64,000 bases of DNA from Marinobacter profundi (GCF_002744715.1 NZ_KZ319377.1:36255-100254), one strand, 5' to 3'. Counted from the stretch's first letter, positions 46,811 to 56,823 are shown. Translations and numbers: made by a program. Notes: generated by a model from the sequence alone, not told the origin.

Positions 46811-47790
46811 TACGCTGGATTTTCGCTCCCCTGCTGGCCCTGATCCTGGCCAGCCCGGTCACTGCCAATGAACCCTTCCGCGTCGGCTATGTAAGGGTCA
46901 TGGACGACGCCCAGGCGATGCTCGCCTACGAAGCCGGCCTGTACGAGAAGTATGGCCTGGATGCCCAGTTGATCGAATTCAGCTCGGGTACCGACCTGAT
47001 CAAGGGCATCGTCGGTGGCCAGCTGGACATCGGCGTTCTCGGCTTCTCCAATGCCTTTACCTGGGCCTCCCGCGGTGCCGACCTGAAAATTGTCGGTGGT
47101 GCCCAGCGTGGCTACCACTCCCTGGTGGTCCGCGAGGACGCCGGCATTGAATCGGTGGCGGACCTCAAGGGCAAGAACCTCGCCTCTCAGAAACAGGGCA
47201 GCACCGCGGATATCGTGCTCAAGGGGGTAATGCTCGACAATGCCGGCCTGCAGCCGGGCGATCTCAACATCATGGGCGTGGCACCGGCCGTGGCGATCCA
47301 GTCGCTGGTCGGCGGCCGGGTGGATGCGGCCTTCCTGTTCGAGCCTTACGACCGCATCGCCCAGCTGGTGGCGCCGGTCCGGCAGATCTATGAGATCGGC
47401 GAAGTGTGGCCCTTCCCCTGCATGGTGGTGATCACCTCGGCAGAAACCCTGGAGAAGCGCAAGGACGTGCTGTGGGCCGCGCTGGACGCCCAGCGTGAGG
47501 CCATTGCCATGCTGGAGAACGAGCCGGCAAAGGCGGCGCCGCTGATTACCGGGTATTTCATCAAGGAGCCGGTGGTCAAGTCACTGAACCAGGGCGACAT
47601 TCCCAGCGAACAGGTGATCGAGCAGGCCATCCAGACCAACGACTTCAGCGCCAAGCTGACGGACGCCGACATCAGCCGGATGAAGGAGCTGGCCGCCATC
47701 ATGCAGGCCCAGGGCATCCTGCCCGCCGGTGAGGCGTTCGACGTGGACAGCCTGCTGGACCTGTCCTGGCAGCAGGCTCGTGAGCTCTGA
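46807..47790 (+). CDS. ABC transporter substrate-binding protein, SsuA/TauA/NMT1-like
   Basis: A 327-residue periplasmic binding protein: signal peptide of ~20 residues (cleavage after VTA), then the SsuA-type fold with GYVRVMDDAQAMLAYEAGLY, EFSSGTDLIKGIVGGQLDIG and NLASQKQGSTADIVLKG. The ligand could be a sulfonate, nitrate, pyrimidine precursor or aromatic acid; I cannot decide. AAGGAGA precedes the start. Middle gene of a three-gene operon. Confidence 0.87.
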   Translation: MIRWIFAPLLALILASPVTANEPFRVGYVRVMDDAQAMLAYEAGLYEKYGLDAQLIEFSSGTDLIKGIVGGQLDIGVLGFSNAFTWASRGADLKIVGGAQRGYHSLVVREDAGIESVADLKGKNLASQKQGSTADIVLKGVMLDNAGLQPGDLNIMGVAPAVAIQSLVGGRVDAAFLFEPYDRIAQLVAPVRQIYEIGEVWPFPCMVVITSAETLEKRKDVLWAALDAQREAIAMLENEPAKAAPLITGYFIKEPVVKSLNQGDIPSEQVIEQAIQTNDFSAKLTDADISRMKELAAIMQAQGILPAGEAFDVDSLLDLSWQQAREL

Positions 47791-47792
47791 CC

Positions 47793-48563
47793 ATGGCTGA
47801 CAGCAACGCCAGCGGGGTCGCCAGCAAGCGCGCCTACGTGGTGGCCATCGCCGTTATCCTGCTGATGTGGCAGGTCGCCGCCTGGTTCCTGCCCGATTTC
47901 CTGATGCCGGATGTGCCGGTTGCCCTGCAGCGGCTCTGGCAGGAATTGCAGAGCCCGGCCTTCTATGAGGGTCTGGGCAACAGCATGAGCCGGCTGGGTG
48001 CCGGTTACGGCGCGGCACTGGTGTCCGGGATCATTCTCGGCCTGGTGGGCGGCACCCTCAATGCGGTGCGCTCCACCCTGAAGGCCGGCATCATCATCCT
48101 GCAGTCGATACCGTCCATTGCCTGGGTGCCGCTGTTCCTCATCCTGATGGGTTTCGGCAACCTGCCCATCATCGTGGTGGTGGCCATCGGCGCCTTTTTC
48201 CCCACCGCGCTGAGTGTGATGAACGCCACCGAGAGCGTCGAGAAGGTCCATATCTCGGCGGCACGGGTCATGGGCGCTTCGAAGCTGCAGATGCTGCGCC
48301 GGGTCTATTTCCCGGCGGTCACCCCTGAGCTGATTACCGGTGCCCAGCTGGCCTTTGGCAATGCCTGGCGGGCACTGATCTCGGCCGAGATGATCGTGGG
48401 GTTCAGTGCCGGCCTCGGCAAATCCCTGGCCTATTCCGGAGAGATTGCCGACATGACCGGGGTGATGACCAACATCCTGGTGATTGCGGTGCTGGCAGCG
48501 GTGATTGACCAGGTCATCCTGGAGCGGATCAAACACCGTTTGCTGCGCTACCAGTACCTCTGA
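47793..48563 (+). CDS. ABC transporter permease, SsuC/TauC-like
   Basis: A 256-residue permease with six predicted helices. The cytoplasmic EAA-type loop reads SAARVMGASKLQMLRRVYFPAVTPELITG, which contacts the ATPase. It starts 2 bp after the binding-protein stop and ends the operon; a hairpin follows at 48579-48596. Confidence 0.87.
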   Translation: MADSNASGVASKRAYVVAIAVILLMWQVAAWFLPDFLMPDVPVALQRLWQELQSPAFYEGLGNSMSRLGAGYGAALVSGIILGLVGGTLNAVRSTLKAGIIILQSIPSIAWVPLFLILMGFGNLPIIVVVAIGAFFPTALSVMNATESVEKVHISAARVMGASKLQMLRRVYFPAVTPELITGAQLAFGNAWRALISAEMIVGFSAGLGKSLAYSGEIADMTGVMTNILVIAVLAAVIDQVILERIKHRLLRYQYL

Positions 48564-48578
48564 TCCATACGGAAGCGA

Positions 48579-48596
48579 GCGGCCCGGTAAGGCCGC
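48579..48596. terminator. Hairpin between convergent permease and LysR genes
   Basis: GCGGCC-CGGTAA-GGCCGC forms a perfect 6-bp GC stem in the 43-bp gap between two converging genes. No T-tract is present on either side. Confidence 0.5.
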
Positions 48597-48606
48597 CCGC
48601 GCCCGG

Positions 48607-49569
48607 CTAGCCGCTGCCTGCGGCTCCGCCCCGCAAGCCACCGGCAATCGCCTCGTCCACCAGCCAGCGCCGCAGCAGCTGAATGCCCCGTTCCCGCCGC
48701 CGGCTGGTTTTCCAGGCAAAATAGAATCGATCCCCGGTCACCACCGCATGGCACGGCAGGCGGACAAAATCCGCCGAATCCGTCCGGGTACTGAGCATGT
48801 AATCGTTGGTCAGCGCAATGCCCTGATGAAAACGGGCCGCTTCCAGGGCCAGCAGCATGTGGCTGAAATGCTGGATGCGGGTGCCTTCCGGAATCTTCCG
48901 CTCCACCGTGCGGTACCAGGCCTCCCAGTCCCCGGCGGACTTGTCGAAAATACTGTGGGTAGACAGCAGCGGAAAACCGGCCACCTCATCCGGCGTCATC
49001 GCCGGGTCTGCCGCCGCCACGGTCTCCGTATCCCGGCCCAGCTCACGGCGGATTTTCTGCCAGTAGTCCTGGCTGCACACCGGAAACAGCCGCTCGACAT
49101 ACAGCAGTTCGTAACTGTAGGCCGGCGAATCCCGGTGAATGGTGATGAAACAATCCGCCACCCGGTCCGACAGCACCGGGTTCTCGCTGGACATTTCCAG
49201 GGCCAGGTCAATTCCGGGATGCAGCCGCTGCAGGCCGGGTAACCGCGGCACCAGCCAGCGTACCGCGAACGAACTGAACACCGACAACCGCAACCGGGAC
49301 TCCTCGCGGCCCAGCAACTGCTCGCTGGCCCGTTCAATCTGCAACAGGGCGGAACCGACGGCCTCCAGATACTGACGGCCTTCGTCAGTGAGGCGCAGCG
49401 TCCGGCCACTGCGCCAGAACAGCTTTTCCCCCAGATAGGTTTCCAGCTGTTTGATCTGATGACTGACCGCACTCTGGCTGACGGCAAGCTCTTCCGCCGC
49501 CAGCGAAAAACTGTTGAGCCGGGCAACCGCTTCGAATACCGGCAAGGCCTTGAGGGGTGGCAGTTTCAT
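48607..49569 (-). CDS. LysR-family regulator, GcvA-like
   Basis: A 320-residue LysR protein. LPPLKALPVFEAVARLNSF followed by SAAEELAVSQSAVSHQIKQLE is the GcvA/AmpR-type N-terminus; the effector domain follows. It is divergent from an EamA transporter gene with a 147-bp shared region that holds an AT-rich stretch, so that transporter is the best target candidate; the ABC operon behind it converges and is less likely. Confidence 0.86.
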   Translation of the reverse strand: MKLPPLKALPVFEAVARLNSFSLAAEELAVSQSAVSHQIKQLETYLGEKLFWRSGRTLRLTDEGRQYLEAVGSALLQIERASEQLLGREESRLRLSVFSSFAVRWLVPRLPGLQRLHPGIDLALEMSSENPVLSDRVADCFITIHRDSPAYSYELLYVERLFPVCSQDYWQKIRRELGRDTETVAAADPAMTPDEVAGFPLLSTHSIFDKSAGDWEAWYRTVERKIPEGTRIQHFSHMLLALEAARFHQGIALTNDYMLSTRTDSADFVRLPCHAVVTGDRFYFAWKTSRRRERGIQLLRRWLVDEAIAGGLRGGAAGSG

Positions 49570-49716
49570 TATCTATTTTTCTCATAGGTAGAGAACAAAG
49601 ATCATTTTATCAAATATTAGCACCTGCCCAGACTACCACCTCACCGGCAACGAACAGGTTAGCCACGCACCTGCGCTTGCCGTCTGATCAGAAAACCGCC
49701 GCAACGGAGTCATGGA

Positions 49717-50598
49717 ATGTCAGGGAAAACCGTCAACAGCGCCATCTTCCTGCTGGTCATCGGCAACGCCATGGCGCTGATCTCCGACGTCTTCATCAAA
49801 CTGCTGGAACCGGGTGCACCGGTCTTCCAGTTCGTCTTCCTGCGCTGCCTGCTCACCCTGCTGTTCCTGCTGCCCCTGGCCAGCCAGCTTGACCTGCGCC
49901 GGCTGTTTAGCGGCGCTGCCGTGCATGCCGTCCGCGCCCACATCCACCTCGCAGGTATGGCCTGTATGGTGGTTGCCCTCAGCAATCTGCCGCTGGCCAC
50001 CGCCAATGCCATCTTCTATGCCGCCCCCATTCTGGTCATGGTGCTGTCGGTCATCCTGTTCCGCGAGCAACTCACCGCGCTCAGCCTGTTTGCGGTCGGC
50101 AGCGGCTTTGCCGGCATCATCGTCATCCTGCGTCCGGTAGAGTTCAACTGGGCCGCCATTGCCGCCCTCGGCTCCGCCCTGGCGCTGGCCATCAATGCGG
50201 TCATGGTCCGCCAGTTACCCCGCCAGCAAAGCACCGTCCACAAACTGTTTCTCAACTATCTGCTGATCCTGCCGGTGGCGGCATTGCTCGCCATCTGGGA
50301 AGGTGCCAGCTGGCACACCGGCATTCTGCTCAGTGCCTTCGGTTCGTCAGCCTTCATTCTCGGTTACAACATCACGGTTCTGCTGGCCTATCGCCACGTC
50401 GATGCCAACCAGGTCACCAGCGCGGAATACACCGGGCTGATCTGGGCGGTACTGATTGGCTGGATCGGTTTCAATGAGGTTCCAGACCTTTGGTTCGCCG
50501 TGGGCAGCGCCATGATTGTGGTGCCGCTTATGATGGTGGGTTTGCGCTCGCGTCATCGGAGTCGCCGGGTGTTGCAGCCTCAGCCAATGAATGGTTGA
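49717..50598 (+). CDS. EamA/DMT-family transporter
   Basis: A 293-residue ten-helix transporter with two EamA repeats (NAMALISDVFIKLLEPGAP and, in the second half, INAVMVRQLPRQQSTVHKL). It is read divergently from the LysR gene. This is the last gene with the GC-rich core composition; low-GC DNA begins right after its stop. Substrate unknown. Confidence 0.85.
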   Translation: MSGKTVNSAIFLLVIGNAMALISDVFIKLLEPGAPVFQFVFLRCLLTLLFLLPLASQLDLRRLFSGAAVHAVRAHIHLAGMACMVVALSNLPLATANAIFYAAPILVMVLSVILFREQLTALSLFAVGSGFAGIIVILRPVEFNWAAIAALGSALALAINAVMVRQLPRQQSTVHKLFLNYLLILPVAALLAIWEGASWHTGILLSAFGSSAFILGYNITVLLAYRHVDANQVTSAEYTGLIWAVLIGWIGFNEVPDLWFAVGSAMIVVPLMMVGLRSRHRSRRVLQPQPMNG

Positions 50599-50895
50599 CG
50601 CCCTCTGGCCTGCTTCCATCTGGCAGGGCCTAATTGTGGGGTTAGGGTCACTCCTCAGAGTAGCACGCCACACGAAACTGAATGCGGCGTTCCAAAGGTT
50701 GATTGGCAGAGGTATGGAACTGGAGCTACGGTCGCAAAGCGAATATTCGCGTAACGCAATGGAATGGCCTCTGCTTGGGGTTATGGGAAGTCAGTAGTTG
50801 CGGGGTAAGTCCACCACCGTTTTAGAAATTCCATGGAAACGGGGTGGCCCCGTGTGCGTCCAATTTCATGAGCTTTTCGAATCGAGCGCTGGCAT
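50599..50895. other. Island boundary region without genes
   Basis: About 300 bp with no convincing gene. Composition falls from GC-rich to mixed within it. It contains GCGAATATTCGC (50739-50750), a perfect palindrome that runs into the GCGTAACG motif of the candidate recombination site at 50749. A 68-codon frame across it has no similarity I can see and no RBS. Confidence 0.6.
50749..50803 (+). repeat. Candidate recombination site, left island edge
   Basis: GCGTAACG at 50749 and AGTTGCGG ending at 50803 resemble the ends of the 52-bp elements at 61239 and 62470 (GCGTAACG and CGTTGACG), here 55 bp apart. As at 61220, the sequence before it reads AAAGCGAATA or close to it. The interior is not conserved, so the match is tentative. 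Confidence 0.35.
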
Positions 50896-51807
50896 TCACC
50901 AATAGTCACTCGTCGATGTTTTAGTGAGAAATGACTCCTCAAGATAATCAAGAAACAATGAGATTCGTGTTGCGAGCCGCGCTTTCTGTAGGTAGACAGC
51001 GTAAATGTCGGCAGCAGGCGTTTCATACTCTGGAAGCACCAATTCCAGCTCACCGCTTCTCAAATGCTTAGCAAGGTCCCACTGGGCTCGCATCAACAAG
51101 CCATGTCCCTCAATTGCCCATTGAAGAGCGACATGCCCGTCATTTGTGCTTAACTTCACCGGCACTCGAATCGCTTGAGTTTGATCATCTTTCGTTAAAC
51201 GCCAGAGGCTGGCCGTTTCATCATTTTGACGTAGCGCAATCGCCTGATGGTTACTCAGATCCTGAGGCACGACTGGACGCCCAACTCTATCGAGATATTT
51301 TGGACTTGCACTAATAAAACGTCTGTTCGGAGCTATCTTCCGAGCAATTAACCGTGAGTCTGGAACGTCGCCAAAGCGAATTGCTATATCAGTTGCGTCG
51401 TCAGGTGGTGATACATGCTTGTCGCTTAAAGTTAGCCGAACTGCCAAATTCGGATATGTGGTGACAAACTCAGATACAAGCGGGGCGATGTATTTTCTAC
51501 CAAAACCAAGCGGTGCATGGATATTCAACTGGCCGGCCGGTGCTCCTGACTGGTTTCGTATGACATCCTGCATTTCCTCTATCTTGGAAAGGATGCTTTG
51601 GGCATATTCAAGATAAATCTCACCTTCTGGTGTCAATGAAATGCGCCTGGTTGTCCGATTAACCAGCTTCACTCCTATCTGATCTTCTATCTGAGCCAAG
51701 CGTTTGGTAGCCGCTGGAGGAGATAGATCCAGCTCCTGAGCCGCCCCGGATATGGAGCGTTTCTGTGCAAGGCTTACAAAAAACCGCATCGAATCGTCAG
51801 CCGTCAT
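50896..51807 (-). CDS. LysR-family regulator of tartrate genes (TtdR-like)
   Basis: A 303-residue LysR regulator divergent from ttdA (133-bp gap). The N-terminal helix-turn-helix reads SISGAAQELDLSPPAATKRL; the effector domain holds LQWAIEGHGLLMRAQWDLA and VLPEYETPAADIYAVY, which resemble the E. coli tartrate activator TtdR. It likely senses tartrate and activates the operon. Codon use and GC are lower than in the core, like the neighbours. The naming is by similarity recalled and by context. Confidence 0.82.
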   Translation of the reverse strand: MTADDSMRFFVSLAQKRSISGAAQELDLSPPAATKRLAQIEDQIGVKLVNRTTRRISLTPEGEIYLEYAQSILSKIEEMQDVIRNQSGAPAGQLNIHAPLGFGRKYIAPLVSEFVTTYPNLAVRLTLSDKHVSPPDDATDIAIRFGDVPDSRLIARKIAPNRRFISASPKYLDRVGRPVVPQDLSNHQAIALRQNDETASLWRLTKDDQTQAIRVPVKLSTNDGHVALQWAIEGHGLLMRAQWDLAKHLRSGELELVLPEYETPAADIYAVYLQKARLATRISLFLDYLEESFLTKTSTSDYW

Positions 51808-51940
51808 TATTAACCTTTAGGAACAAGTGTTTTTACTTTTTGTGAACCTTAAGCCAGTTTCCACATTCTATGATCACCTTACAACCCATCCGGTTACTCC
51901 ATAAGGCGAAATCGGAACACTGTAAGAAGAGGATAGAAGC
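51808..51940. promoter_or_regulatory. Divergent control region of ttdR-like gene and ttdA
   Basis: An AT-rich 133-bp gap between two divergent genes. TGTGAAC (51839-51845) and GTTTCCACA (51855-51863) form an imperfect dyad of LysR-box size. No clear -35/-10 pair stands out. Operator assignment is tentative. Confidence 0.4.
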
Positions 51941-52840
51941 GTGGAGAAAGAAGCTGAAGTTCAGTCTTTAACCGACATTCTTGCGAAATTCACGGCCTAC
52001 ATCGGAAAACGTCTGCCAACCGACGTGAAAGATAAACAGGCCGAGTTGCGCGCCAAAGAAACCAATCCCATGGCAATTGAGATTTTCGACGTGATGGCCG
52101 AAAACCAAGATGCCGCAGACAAGCTTGATCGGCCAAGCTGCCAGGACACTGGTGTAATTCAGTATTTTATCCAGGCCGGATCGTCTTTCCCTTTGCTTGG
52201 TGAGCTCGAATCCATTCTGGAAGGAGCAACCATAGGTGCAACTGAAATTGGTCCTCTTCGCCACAACGCGGTCGAGGCATTTGTTGAGAAAAACACGGGT
52301 ACAAATACAGGTTCGAAAATTCCATGGCTCGATTGGGAAATTCTTCCGGGAAAAGACCATGTGATTATTGATGTTTACATGGCCGGCGGTGGATGCACGC
52401 TACCCGGAGCATCGACGGTATTGATGCCAGGTCAAGGCTACGAAGGTGTGGCCGAGTTCGTTCTTGATGTAATGACCTCCCGAGGCTTGAACGCTTGCCC
52501 CCCTCTCCTAGTTGGCGTTGGTGTGTCGACATCCGCTGAGACGGCTGCTCGATTGTCCAAAAAGGCGATTCTCAAACCAGTTACCGCTCGCAATACAAAC
52601 GAACAGGCAGCGCTCCTTGAGGAGCTTCTGGCAGAGGGCATCAATGATTTGGGCATTGGTCCGCAAGGTCTAACCGGCGACAACACCGTGATGGGAGTAA
52701 ATATTGAGTGGTCTGCTCGTCACCCCTCAACAATTGGCGTTGCCGTTTCAACTGGTTGCTGGGCTCACCGCCGCGGCCAAATCAAGATCAACGCAGACCT
52801 TTCCTACGAAATCATCTCTCATCAGGACGTCAAGCTATGA
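51941..52840 (+). CDS. ttdA: L(+)-tartrate dehydratase, alpha subunit
   Basis: A 299-residue iron-sulfur hydro-lyase subunit that, with TtdB, converts tartrate to oxaloacetate. The sequence follows E. coli TtdA along its length, including [17 protein letters not shown] [31 protein letters not shown] and [11 protein letters not shown]67, C186 and C273 are the expected [4Fe-4S] ligands. Class I fumarase and mesaconase are related alternatives, but the separate short subunits and the closeness to TtdA favour tartrate. Start is GTG with GAGGA seven bases upstream. Confidence 0.9.
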   Translation: MEKEAEVQSLTDILAKFTAYIGKRLPTDVKDKQAELRAKETNPMAIEIFDVMAENQDAADKLDRPSCQDTGVIQYFIQAGSSFPLLGELESILEGATIGATEIGPLRHNAVEAFVEKNTGTNTGSKIPWLDWEILPGKDHVIIDVYMAGGGCTLPGASTVLMPGQGYEGVAEFVLDVMTSRGLNACPPLLVGVGVSTSAETAARLSKKAILKPVTARNTNEQAALLEELLAEGINDLGIGPQGLTGDNTVMGVNIEWSARHPSTIGVAVSTGCWAHRRGQIKINADLSYEIISHQDVKL

Positions 52841-53445
52841 AAAAGGTATTAAAAACCCCTATTTCCATCGAAGACCTAGAAGCGCTGAAGGTAGGTGACA
52901 TTGTTTACCTCGATGGAACCCTTGTCACCTGCAGGGATGTGGCTCACCGGCGTCTAATTGAATATGGACAGGAACTCCCGGTTGATCTTGCCGGTGGCGC
53001 AATTTTTCACGCAGGCCCAATCGTTCGAGAAAAAGATGACGGTAGCTACGAAATGGTCTCAATTGGACCAACTACCAGTATGCGAATGGAGAAGTTTGAG
53101 CGCGAGTTCATAAAAAAGACTGGCGTCAGGCTGATTATCGGTAAAGGAGGAATGGGTCCGGAAACAGCCGCTGGATGCTTAGAAAACAAGGCTGTTCATG
53201 CGGTCTTTCCAGGCGGCTGTGCAGTTGTCGCCGCAACGAAGGTTGAAGCGATAGAAGGTGCTGAATGGAAGGACTTAGGTATGCCAGAGACACTCTGGAT
53301 AAACCGAGTAAAAGGCTTTGGCCCTCTGATTATTTCGATTGATACCCACGGCAACAACCTATTCGAAACAAACAAAAAAACATACAACGAGCGAAAGTCC
53401 TCAGTACTAGAACGAATCAGCGAGCAGGTTAAGTTCATAAAATAA
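52837..53445 (+). CDS. ttdB: L(+)-tartrate dehydratase, beta subunit
   Basis: A 202-residue partner of TtdA, the fumarase C-terminal swivelling domain. [52 protein letters not shown] and [11 protein letters not shown] match E. coli TtdB closely in order and spacing. It starts inside the end of ttdA (ATGA overlap), so the subunits are made in step. Confidence 0.9.
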   Translation: MKKVLKTPISIEDLEALKVGDIVYLDGTLVTCRDVAHRRLIEYGQELPVDLAGGAIFHAGPIVREKDDGSYEMVSIGPTTSMRMEKFEREFIKKTGVRLIIGKGGMGPETAAGCLENKAVHAVFPGGCAVVAATKVEAIEGAEWKDLGMPETLWINRVKGFGPLIISIDTHGNNLFETNKKTYNERKSSVLERISEQVKFIK

Positions 53446-53527
53446 GCTACCTCGTTAATCGATCTAGATATCAAGGTTAATTCCTAACGAAGCAATATCT
53501 AAAAACAAATAAGTATTGGAGATTGTC

Positions 53528-54505
53528 ATGAAAACAATTAAAACCTTTGTTCTTTCTGTGGCTCTAGTAGCCGCATCATCTTCCCTGTTTGCGGAAGACA
53601 AATCCGCGTGGCCGGAGAGCTTTACAGTAGGCACTGGGTCACAAGGTGGCGCATATTTTGGGTACGGCACCGCTTGGGCAAACATTGTATCTGAACAAAC
53701 AGGCGTAACGGGTGGTGCTGAAGTAACCGGAGGCCCCATGCAAAACATGGCCTTAGTTCATACAGGCGATAACCATTTCGGCATGACAACCATGGGCCCT
53801 GCAAGAGAATCGCTTGAGGGGAATAATGCCATAGCACCAGGAATACAATTGGACAATGCCTGTGCAATGTTTCCCATGTACCAGACGCCGTTCTCTATCA
53901 CTGCATTGACGTCATCTGGCATTACTTCCATCTCAGACATTCCCGATGGCGCCGTCATTGGGTTTGGTCCAGCAGGATCTACCTCTGATACCTATTTCCC
54001 ACGTATGTTGGCAGCACTAGGCCTTAAATTTGAGCGCCGAAACGGAGGGTGGTCAGATCTTGGCGGGCAACTTCAGGACGGACTGCTTGACGTGGTTGCA
54101 TTTGCAGCTGGTGTGCCAGTTCCAGCAGTCAGTCAGCTTGAGGTACAAACTGATATCAACATTATTGAGTTTACCGAAGAAGAACAAGCAAAAATTATCG
54201 ACGCCCTTCCTGTGAGTGACTACGAAATCCCAGCTAGCGTATACAAGAGCCTTGAAACTCCAGCTCGCTCTGTCGCTATGTGGAACTTTGCAATAGCAAA
54301 TTGCGATCTCCCAGAGTCGTTTGTATACGAAGCTGTAAAAGCAGTGATGGGTGACAATGAGCGCATGGTTCAAGCCCACAAAGGAGCTCGCACCACACTG
54401 GCAAAGCACTGGGATAAGAATACCTTCCTGCCATGGCACCCTGGAGCTGCGCGCTGGTTTAATGAAAATGGGGGCAGCATTTCTCCGAATTTAATTCATA
54501 ACTAA
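53528..54505 (+). CDS. TAXI-type TRAP transporter substrate-binding protein
   Basis: A 325-residue periplasmic binding protein: signal peptide ~20 residues (cleavage near LFA), then the TAXI-family core with FTVGTGSQGGAYFGYGTAWA, QNMALVHTGDNHFGM and IGFGPAGSTSDTYFPRML. Together with the fused permease it should import the operon's substrate, probably tartrate or a similar C4 hydroxyacid, using an ion gradient. ATG at 53528 follows GGAG. A hairpin separates it from the permease gene. Confidence 0.87.
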   Translation: MKTIKTFVLSVALVAASSSLFAEDKSAWPESFTVGTGSQGGAYFGYGTAWANIVSEQTGVTGGAEVTGGPMQNMALVHTGDNHFGMTTMGPARESLEGNNAIAPGIQLDNACAMFPMYQTPFSITALTSSGITSISDIPDGAVIGFGPAGSTSDTYFPRMLAALGLKFERRNGGWSDLGGQLQDGLLDVVAFAAGVPVPAVSQLEVQTDINIIEFTEEEQAKIIDALPVSDYEIPASVYKSLETPARSVAMWNFAIANCDLPESFVYEAVKAVMGDNERMVQAHKGARTTLAKHWDKNTFLPWHPGAARWFNENGGSISPNLIHN

Positions 54506-54515
54506 TTAGATTTTT

Positions 54516-54551
54516 GCGTGGCATCTTGGCTTTTTTGGGTGCCACGCGTTT
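54516..54551 (+). terminator. Attenuator-like hairpin between TRAP genes
   Basis: GCGTGGCA (54516-54523) and TGCCACGC (54540-54547) pair perfectly and are followed by GTTTT. The loop contains six T residues. Partial termination here would give more binding protein than permease, a usual ratio for such transporters. Confidence 0.65.
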
Positions 54552-54591
54552 TAAACATTAATGTGGCGCTAAATCAAGCAAAGGTCTAGTC

Positions 54592-56823
54592 ATGAATAAC
54601 GACAAGAATTTGGCTCAGAAGCCAGACCACCTTATCGCCCAAGGGGTGGATGATGAACCAGTAGAGTCGAATCTACGACTCTTTAAAGGGCGCTCCTATC
54701 AAATCGTAACGCTCATTGCGGTGGTGTATGCAGCATTTCATATGCTCGCCTTAAACGGAATAGGTATTAAGGCAATGACGGGCGGCTTGGTCGACATTCC
54801 ATTTCTACCCGACTTCCCCATTGAAACCTGGAACTTCCGTATTGCACACGTCGCAGGCGCATTGATACTCGGCTTCTTAATGTTCTCGGCGACGGGATTC
54901 GCTGACGGTCAGAAGCCCAGTTCGAGAGCAATTCGTGTCGCGGCCTATCCATTGTTGATTTGCGGGCTATTTTCGCTCGGCATGGCTTTTTATTTTGCAT
55001 GGGAGATCGCTTCTGGATCTAACTGGAATGGAATAAACAAAAACATCAGATTCAATGAAATATGGCTGTATGGCGCCCCATTATGGGGAGCAACAGGAGG
55101 CTCTATCATCCTCTCATGGTTTGATAAACAAAGCCGTGGTAGGTTCGCTCCACACGATTTTGTCCTCGTAGTATCTACGCTTGCCGTTGCAGTCTATTTA
55201 ATTACGATTTATGGCACACAGATGAGAAATTCAACTGGAACTGCCTTTGCTCCAGTTGGTATCTCTATGGCGGCCGTTGCCGGAACAGCGTTGATAATGG
55301 AACTCACGCGACGCGTGGCAGGTATGGCCTTGGTTGTGATTGCCACCGTGTTCTTGATTTACGTGTTTATCGGTGAATTTCTACCCAGCTTTCTTAACTC
55401 ACCCGCTATTACTTGGGAGCGCTTTTTCAGCCAGGTATACACTGACGCCGGCGTATTGGGCCCAACCACTGCTGTATCTTCAACCTACATCATTCTATTC
55501 ATAATTTTTGCGGCATTTTTGCAAGCATCCAAAGTTGGCGATTATTTCGTGAACTTCGCCTTTGCGATAGCAGGTAAGGCCCGGGGGGGGCCAGCGAAGG
55601 TCGCCATTTTTGCATCGGGCCTCATGGGCATGATCAATGGCACGTCTGCCGGCAATGTTGTTGCGACCGGCTCATTAACGATTCCGTTGATGAAAAAGGT
55701 CGGGTACGAGAAGAACACAGCCGGTGCGATCGAAGCTGCTGCATCGACAGGTGGTCAAATTATGCCGCCAATTATGGGTGCCGGTGCATTCATTATGGCT
55801 GAAGTGACGGGAATTCCGTATTCGGATATTGCCATCGCAGCGATCATTCCGGCCATTCTCTACTTTGTCTCGATTTTCTTTATGGTTGACTTTGAAGCGG
55901 CCAAATTAGGCATGAAGGGAATGCGAAAAGAAGAGTTACCCCGCGTTTCCAACATGGTGCGTCAAGTGTACCTGTTTGTTCCAATCTTGATCTTGATTGT
56001 GGCACTTTTTATGGGATATTCGGTAATCCGTGCGGGCACCCTGGCTACAATATCGGCAGCTGTCGTTAGTTGGTTTACTCCTTACAAAATGAATTTGAGA
56101 AGAGTCTACGGTGCGTTTGAAATCGCGGGGCACATGTCGATTCAAATTATTGCAGTCTGTGCATGCGCAGGCATTATAGTTGGTGTGATTTCGCTCACAG
56201 GTGTCGGCGCTCGTTTCTCCAATCTGCTCCTGAGCTTGGCTGATACGTCACAATTGCTGGCGCTTTTCTTTGCCATGTGTATCGCGATTCTTTTGGGTAT
56301 GGGGATGCCAACTACAGCAGCCTACGCCGTAGCCGCATCAGTTGTAGCCCCGGGGTTGGTCGATTTAGGCATTCCATTGCTGACAGCGCATTTTTTCGTT
56401 TTCTATTTCGCGGTCGTGTCAGCGATCACACCTCCTGTGGCTCTGGCATCCTTCGCGGCGGCCGGGATTTCGGGAGCTAACCCTCTAAAAACGTCCCTAG
56501 CATCATTCAAAATTGGCATCGCGGCCTTTGTTGTACCGTTCATGTTTTTCTACAACGCTACACTACTAATGGAAGGTGAATGGTTACATGTACTTCGTTC
56601 AGGATTCACCGCTGTATTCGGTATTTTCTTGCTCGCATGTGCTGTTCAGGGGTGGTTTGTAGGAAATTGCGCAAGTTTCATTGTTCGCCTGACTTTGGCA
56701 GCCGCAGCTTTCCTAATGATTTCAGGTGGATTGATTACAGACTTGGTGGGTCTTGGAGTTGCAGGTGCAGTATTCATACTTCAGAAGATAGTGAACCGAG
56801 AATCTATTGTGGCTAGCGCCTGA
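54592..56823 (+). CDS. TRAP transporter fused permease (4TM-12TM)
   Basis: A 743-residue membrane protein that combines the small and large TRAP subunits. N-terminal helices (~40-230) are followed by the DctM-like half with FASGLMGMINGTSAGNVVATG, EAAASTGGQIMPPIMGAGAF and LGMGMPTTAAYAVAA, the conserved scoop-loop regions. TAXI systems use such fused permeases. It follows its binding-protein gene and likely carries tartrate or a related acid. Confidence 0.9.
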   Translation: MNNDKNLAQKPDHLIAQGVDDEPVESNLRLFKGRSYQIVTLIAVVYAAFHMLALNGIGIKAMTGGLVDIPFLPDFPIETWNFRIAHVAGALILGFLMFSATGFADGQKPSSRAIRVAAYPLLICGLFSLGMAFYFAWEIASGSNWNGINKNIRFNEIWLYGAPLWGATGGSIILSWFDKQSRGRFAPHDFVLVVSTLAVAVYLITIYGTQMRNSTGTAFAPVGISMAAVAGTALIMELTRRVAGMALVVIATVFLIYVFIGEFLPSFLNSPAITWERFFSQVYTDAGVLGPTTAVSSTYIILFIIFAAFLQASKVGDYFVNFAFAIAGKARGGPAKVAIFASGLMGMINGTSAGNVVATGSLTIPLMKKVGYEKNTAGAIEAAASTGGQIMPPIMGAGAFIMAEVTGIPYSDIAIAAIIPAILYFVSIFFMVDFEAAKLGMKGMRKEELPRVSNMVRQVYLFVPILILIVALFMGYSVIRAGTLATISAAVVSWFTPYKMNLRRVYGAFEIAGHMSIQIIAVCACAGIIVGVISLTGVGARFSNLLLSLADTSQLLALFFAMCIAILLGMGMPTTAAYAVAASVVAPGLVDLGIPLLTAHFFVFYFAVVSAITPPVALASFAAAGISGANPLKTSLASFKIGIAAFVVPFMFFYNATLLMEGEWLHVLRSGFTAVFGIFLLACAVQGWFVGNCASFIVRLTLAAAAFLMISGGLITDLVGLGVAGAVFILQKIVNRESIVASA

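Noticed and set aside
50591..50797. 68-codon frame at the island boundary
   Set aside because: No ribosome site, no similarity, and it crosses the composition change and the candidate site.
51941..53445. ttdAB as class I fumarase or mesaconase
   Set aside because: Both subunits follow E. coli TtdA and TtdB closely along their length, and the TtdR-like regulator and oxaloacetate decarboxylase suit tartrate better. Activity on other acids is not excluded.
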